The notes under the pieces were generated by a model, which had not been told where the DNA came from, made no database searches, and saw only the letters and a program-made list of their open reading frames with translations. Shown here in pieces: positions 5,874-7,282 of a stretch of DNA of 7,282 nt. Position 1 is the stretch's first letter. Each line of letters opens with the position of its first letter. Origin of the DNA: Betaproteobacteria bacterium (GTDB lineage Bacteria; Pseudomonadota; Gammaproteobacteria; Burkholderiales; Burkholderiaceae_E). The DNA is taken from NCBI GenBank assembly GCA_009922405.1, contig RFVZ01000130.1:1-7282 (forward strand), in the 5' to 3' direction. Both the position numbers and the translations under genes were made by a program.

Positions 5874-6963
5874 ACTTGAATAACGCCGCACAGCGGTAAA
5901 AACCGTGGGCGAACTTGCCGTACGGCATGGTGGCAAAAAAGGCCATGACGGCGCCCAGATGCAAGCAAAGCATGAGGGGGAGCGCGGCCGATTCTCTAAG
6001 AAATGCCAGGCTCAGGCCAGTCGCACCCAACAGAAACAGGAGCGCGATAAACCCGCGATCCATCGGGGCATTGTCGATATCGCCATGCTGTGGATGTCGG
6101 TTCAGATTGAGCCATCCTAGACCGATCGTTCCAATGACAAGACCGATACCGCCAAGCGTGCCGAGCAGTTTCGGGAGGCTGATCCAATCATAGGGCGCGG
6201 GCCAACCCAGCCCATAGTGGTAAAGCGTTGCGACCGAGGTCGATGCAAAACAAAGCATGAACCCGTAAAACGTTGCGTGATGAAAATGCCGTCTCGCATG
6301 GGTAAAGCCATCGTCGGCTTCGTTGCACCCTTCACCATGACCACCATCGAGGTACTTCAGTTTGAGCGCATTCAGGCTGGCTTCCTGGATGGCTTCTTGG
6401 ATGGATTCGCCCTTTGGGTGGCTGGCATCCAGATCAGTCCAGAAGCGCGTGACACCGATACTCAAAGCCAGACAAGCAAACAGGAAGACGGGTGCAAACA
6501 ACGAGACCATCAAGTTGTGCGGGAAGATGGCGTAGAAGCTGCCGGCCTCCAGCGCGATTGGTTTCCAGAGGGTTCCCTGAGTCTGTAGGCCGATCGCCAT
6601 GAACACCGTGAGCGCGGCGACCAGCGCCAACGCGAGCATGAGTCCGTTGCGCTGATACAGACTCCCGAGCGGCGCTGGCCACGCGTATTCGGCGTAGGTC
6701 ATCCGGCGCACCCGAGCCATCGCTTGGGGCACATTCACCCCAAAAGGGTTGGGTGGTGCGTACTGGCAGGAATGCAGGCACGCGCCGCAGTTGTGGCACA
6801 GGTTTGCGAGGTAATGAATGTCGGCCTTCGGGAATTCAAGGCGCCGGGTCATGGCTGGAAAAACGGCGCAAAACCCTTCGCAATAGCGACAGGCATTGCA
6901 AATCTCCATCTGCCGAGCGACCTCGGCTTCGGCTTCGCGCACTAGTGCTTCAAGCGGCAACAC
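5824..6963 (-). CDS. tcuB: Tricarballylate utilization protein TcuB (CitB/CobZ-like membrane iron-sulfur protein)
   Basis: Expected to take electrons from reduced FAD in TcuA and pass them to the quinone pool. Starting at the GTG it is 379 aa. The soluble N-terminal part has two four-cysteine ferredoxin motifs, Cys22/25/28/32 and Cys56/59/62/66, each able to hold a [4Fe-4S] cluster. The rest has about six membrane segments, near residues 106-127, 150-171, 230-250, 260-283, 295-313 and 317-339. Histidines at or near the helices (His149, His228, His229, His249) could bind heme, as proposed for relatives. I chose the GTG over an in-frame ATG at 7035 because CAGGAG stands 7 bases upstream and the longer form would run 86 bases into tcuA. 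It overlaps tcuA by 14 bases. A duplicated IQEA (188-195) lies in the loop between helices 2 and 3. Confidence 0.9.
   Translation of the reverse strand: MLPLEALVREAEAEVARQMEICNACRYCEGFCAVFPAMTRRLEFPKADIHYLANLCHNCGACLHSCQYAPPNPFGVNVPQAMARVRRMTYAEYAWPAPLGSLYQRNGLMLALALVAALTVFMAIGLQTQGTLWKPIALEAGSFYAIFPHNLMVSLFAPVFLFACLALSIGVTRFWTDLDASHPKGESIQEAIQEASLNALKLKYLDGGHGEGCNEADDGFTHARRHFHHATFYGFMLCFASTSVATLYHYGLGWPAPYDWISLPKLLGTLGGIGLVIGTIGLGWLNLNRHPQHGDIDNAPMDRGFIALLFLLGATGLSLAFLRESAALPLMLCLHLGAVMAFFATMPYGKFAHGFYRCAALFKWSIERRQPTRLKLTAD
6379..6402 (-). repeat. 12-bp in-frame tandem duplication in tcuB
   Basis: On the coding strand, ATCCAAGAAGCC is followed directly by ATCCAGGAAGCC, encoding IQEA twice (residues 188-195). 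A partial copy (ATCC) can be seen in the preceding GAATCC. It lies in the predicted soluble loop between membrane segments 2 and 3, where extra length should be tolerated. Confidence 0.75.
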
Positions 6964-7282
6964 GAGAATTCTCCTGAACAGTGGCGGAGGCCTTTGCGGC
7001 AGACTTTGCGGCGGAAGCGCCGGCAATGCGCCCAAAAATCGTGCCGATGGTCATACCGACCCCGGCCGTGTATCCCTTGCCCAAGACATTGCCCGCCATG
7101 ATTTCGCCGGCTGCAAAGAGATTCGTACTTGGCTTCCCCCCGAAATGTACCGCGGCGGTTTCATCGACGCGCACGCCGAGATAGGTGAAGGTCACGCCAG
7201 GTTTGAGCGAATACGCAAAATACGGGGGCGTGTCGATGGTGCGCGCCCAGTGCGTCTTCTCGGGTGTCAACCCCTCGGTCCT
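6950..7282 (-). CDS. tcuA: FAD-dependent tricarballylate dehydrogenase TcuA, 3' part (5' end outside window)
   Basis: The C-terminal 110 residues of a flavoprotein of the fumarate reductase/succinate dehydrogenase flavoprotein class, which oxidises tricarballylate to cis-aconitate in the cytoplasm. The fragment contains WARTIDTPPYFAY (12-24) and TYLGVRVDE (33-41). It also has the conserved C-terminal FAD-contact segment from LFAAGEIMAGN (55-65) through KGYTAGVGMTIG (69-80) to FGRIAG (83-88). A low-complexity Ala/Ser/Lys tail follows. About three quarters of a normal protein of roughly 460 aa lies to the right of the window. The stop is inside the first codons of tcuB, an overlap of 14 bases, which places both in one operon. 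The family call is firm. The exact substrate could be another tricarboxylate, but the adjacent tcuB supports TcuA. Confidence 0.88.
   Translation of the reverse strand, partial: RTEGLTPEKTHWARTIDTPPYFAYSLKPGVTFTYLGVRVDETAAVHFGGKPSTNLFAAGEIMAGNVLGKGYTAGVGMTIGTIFGRIAGASAAKSAAKASATVQENSRVAA
6971..6976 (-). promoter_or_regulatory. Ribosome binding site that fixes the GTG start of tcuB
   Basis: Reading the minus strand, CAGGAG ends 7 bases before the GTG whose first base is 6963. The site lies within the last codons of tcuA, so translation of the two genes is probably coupled. Confidence 0.8.

Noticed and set aside
6217..6588. Plus-strand open frame of 123 aa inside tcuB
   Set aside because: It lies fully antisense to the iron-sulfur membrane protein, whose motifs and helices are clear on the minus strand.
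6964..7035. Longer tcuB start at the in-frame ATG at 7035
   Set aside because: It would add 24 Pro/Arg-rich residues unlike the family and overlap tcuA by 86 bases, whereas the GTG at 6963 has a strong ribosome site and gives the usual length.
1..7282. CRISPR array, tRNA, rRNA, insertion sequence or phage attachment site
   Set aside because: No regularly spaced repeats of CRISPR type, no cloverleaf, no transposase frame and no flanking inverted repeats with target duplication were seen on either strand.

Overview
The window looks like proteobacterial DNA, most likely a betaproteobacterium of the Burkholderiales type. This is inferred from its moderately high GC, the tightly overlapping genes and the gene families present; nothing in the sequence fixes the species. 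It is almost fully coding.

Positions 1-5789 (+ strand) hold most of a glycerol-type ABC importer operon, in the order known for the glpSTPQV system of Rhizobium leguminosarum and its relatives. The genes are the 3' part of ATPase gene glpS, the complete second ATPase gene glpT, permease genes glpP and glpQ, a small three-helix membrane protein gene (DUF2160 type), and periplasmic binding protein gene glpV. The first four overlap by 8, 4 and 4 bases, which indicates translational coupling. A 27-base gap precedes the DUF2160-type gene (GTG start) and a 111-base gap precedes glpV, which has the best-formed ribosome binding site. These names must not be confused with the unrelated E. coli GlpT (glycerol-3-phosphate antiporter) and GlpQ (phosphodiesterase). 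The glycerol kinase and glycerol-3-phosphate dehydrogenase genes often linked to such operons are not in the window and could lie upstream.

Positions 5790-5823 are a very short convergent junction carrying inverted repeats but no classic terminator. Positions 5824-7282 (- strand) hold tcuB, a membrane iron-sulfur protein with a GTG start, and the 3' end of tcuA, an FAD-dependent tricarballylate dehydrogenase. The two overlap by 14 bases. TcuA oxidises tricarballylate to cis-aconitate, and TcuB is thought to reoxidise its flavin and pass electrons to the membrane.

No wholly new system is visible; these are known families. The points most worth a second look are the complementary degenerate motifs of the two ATPases, which imply one active and one degenerate ATP site; the recurrence of in-frame 12-bp tandem repeats in three different genes; the DUF2160-type subunit of unknown role; and repeats in the two non-coding gaps.
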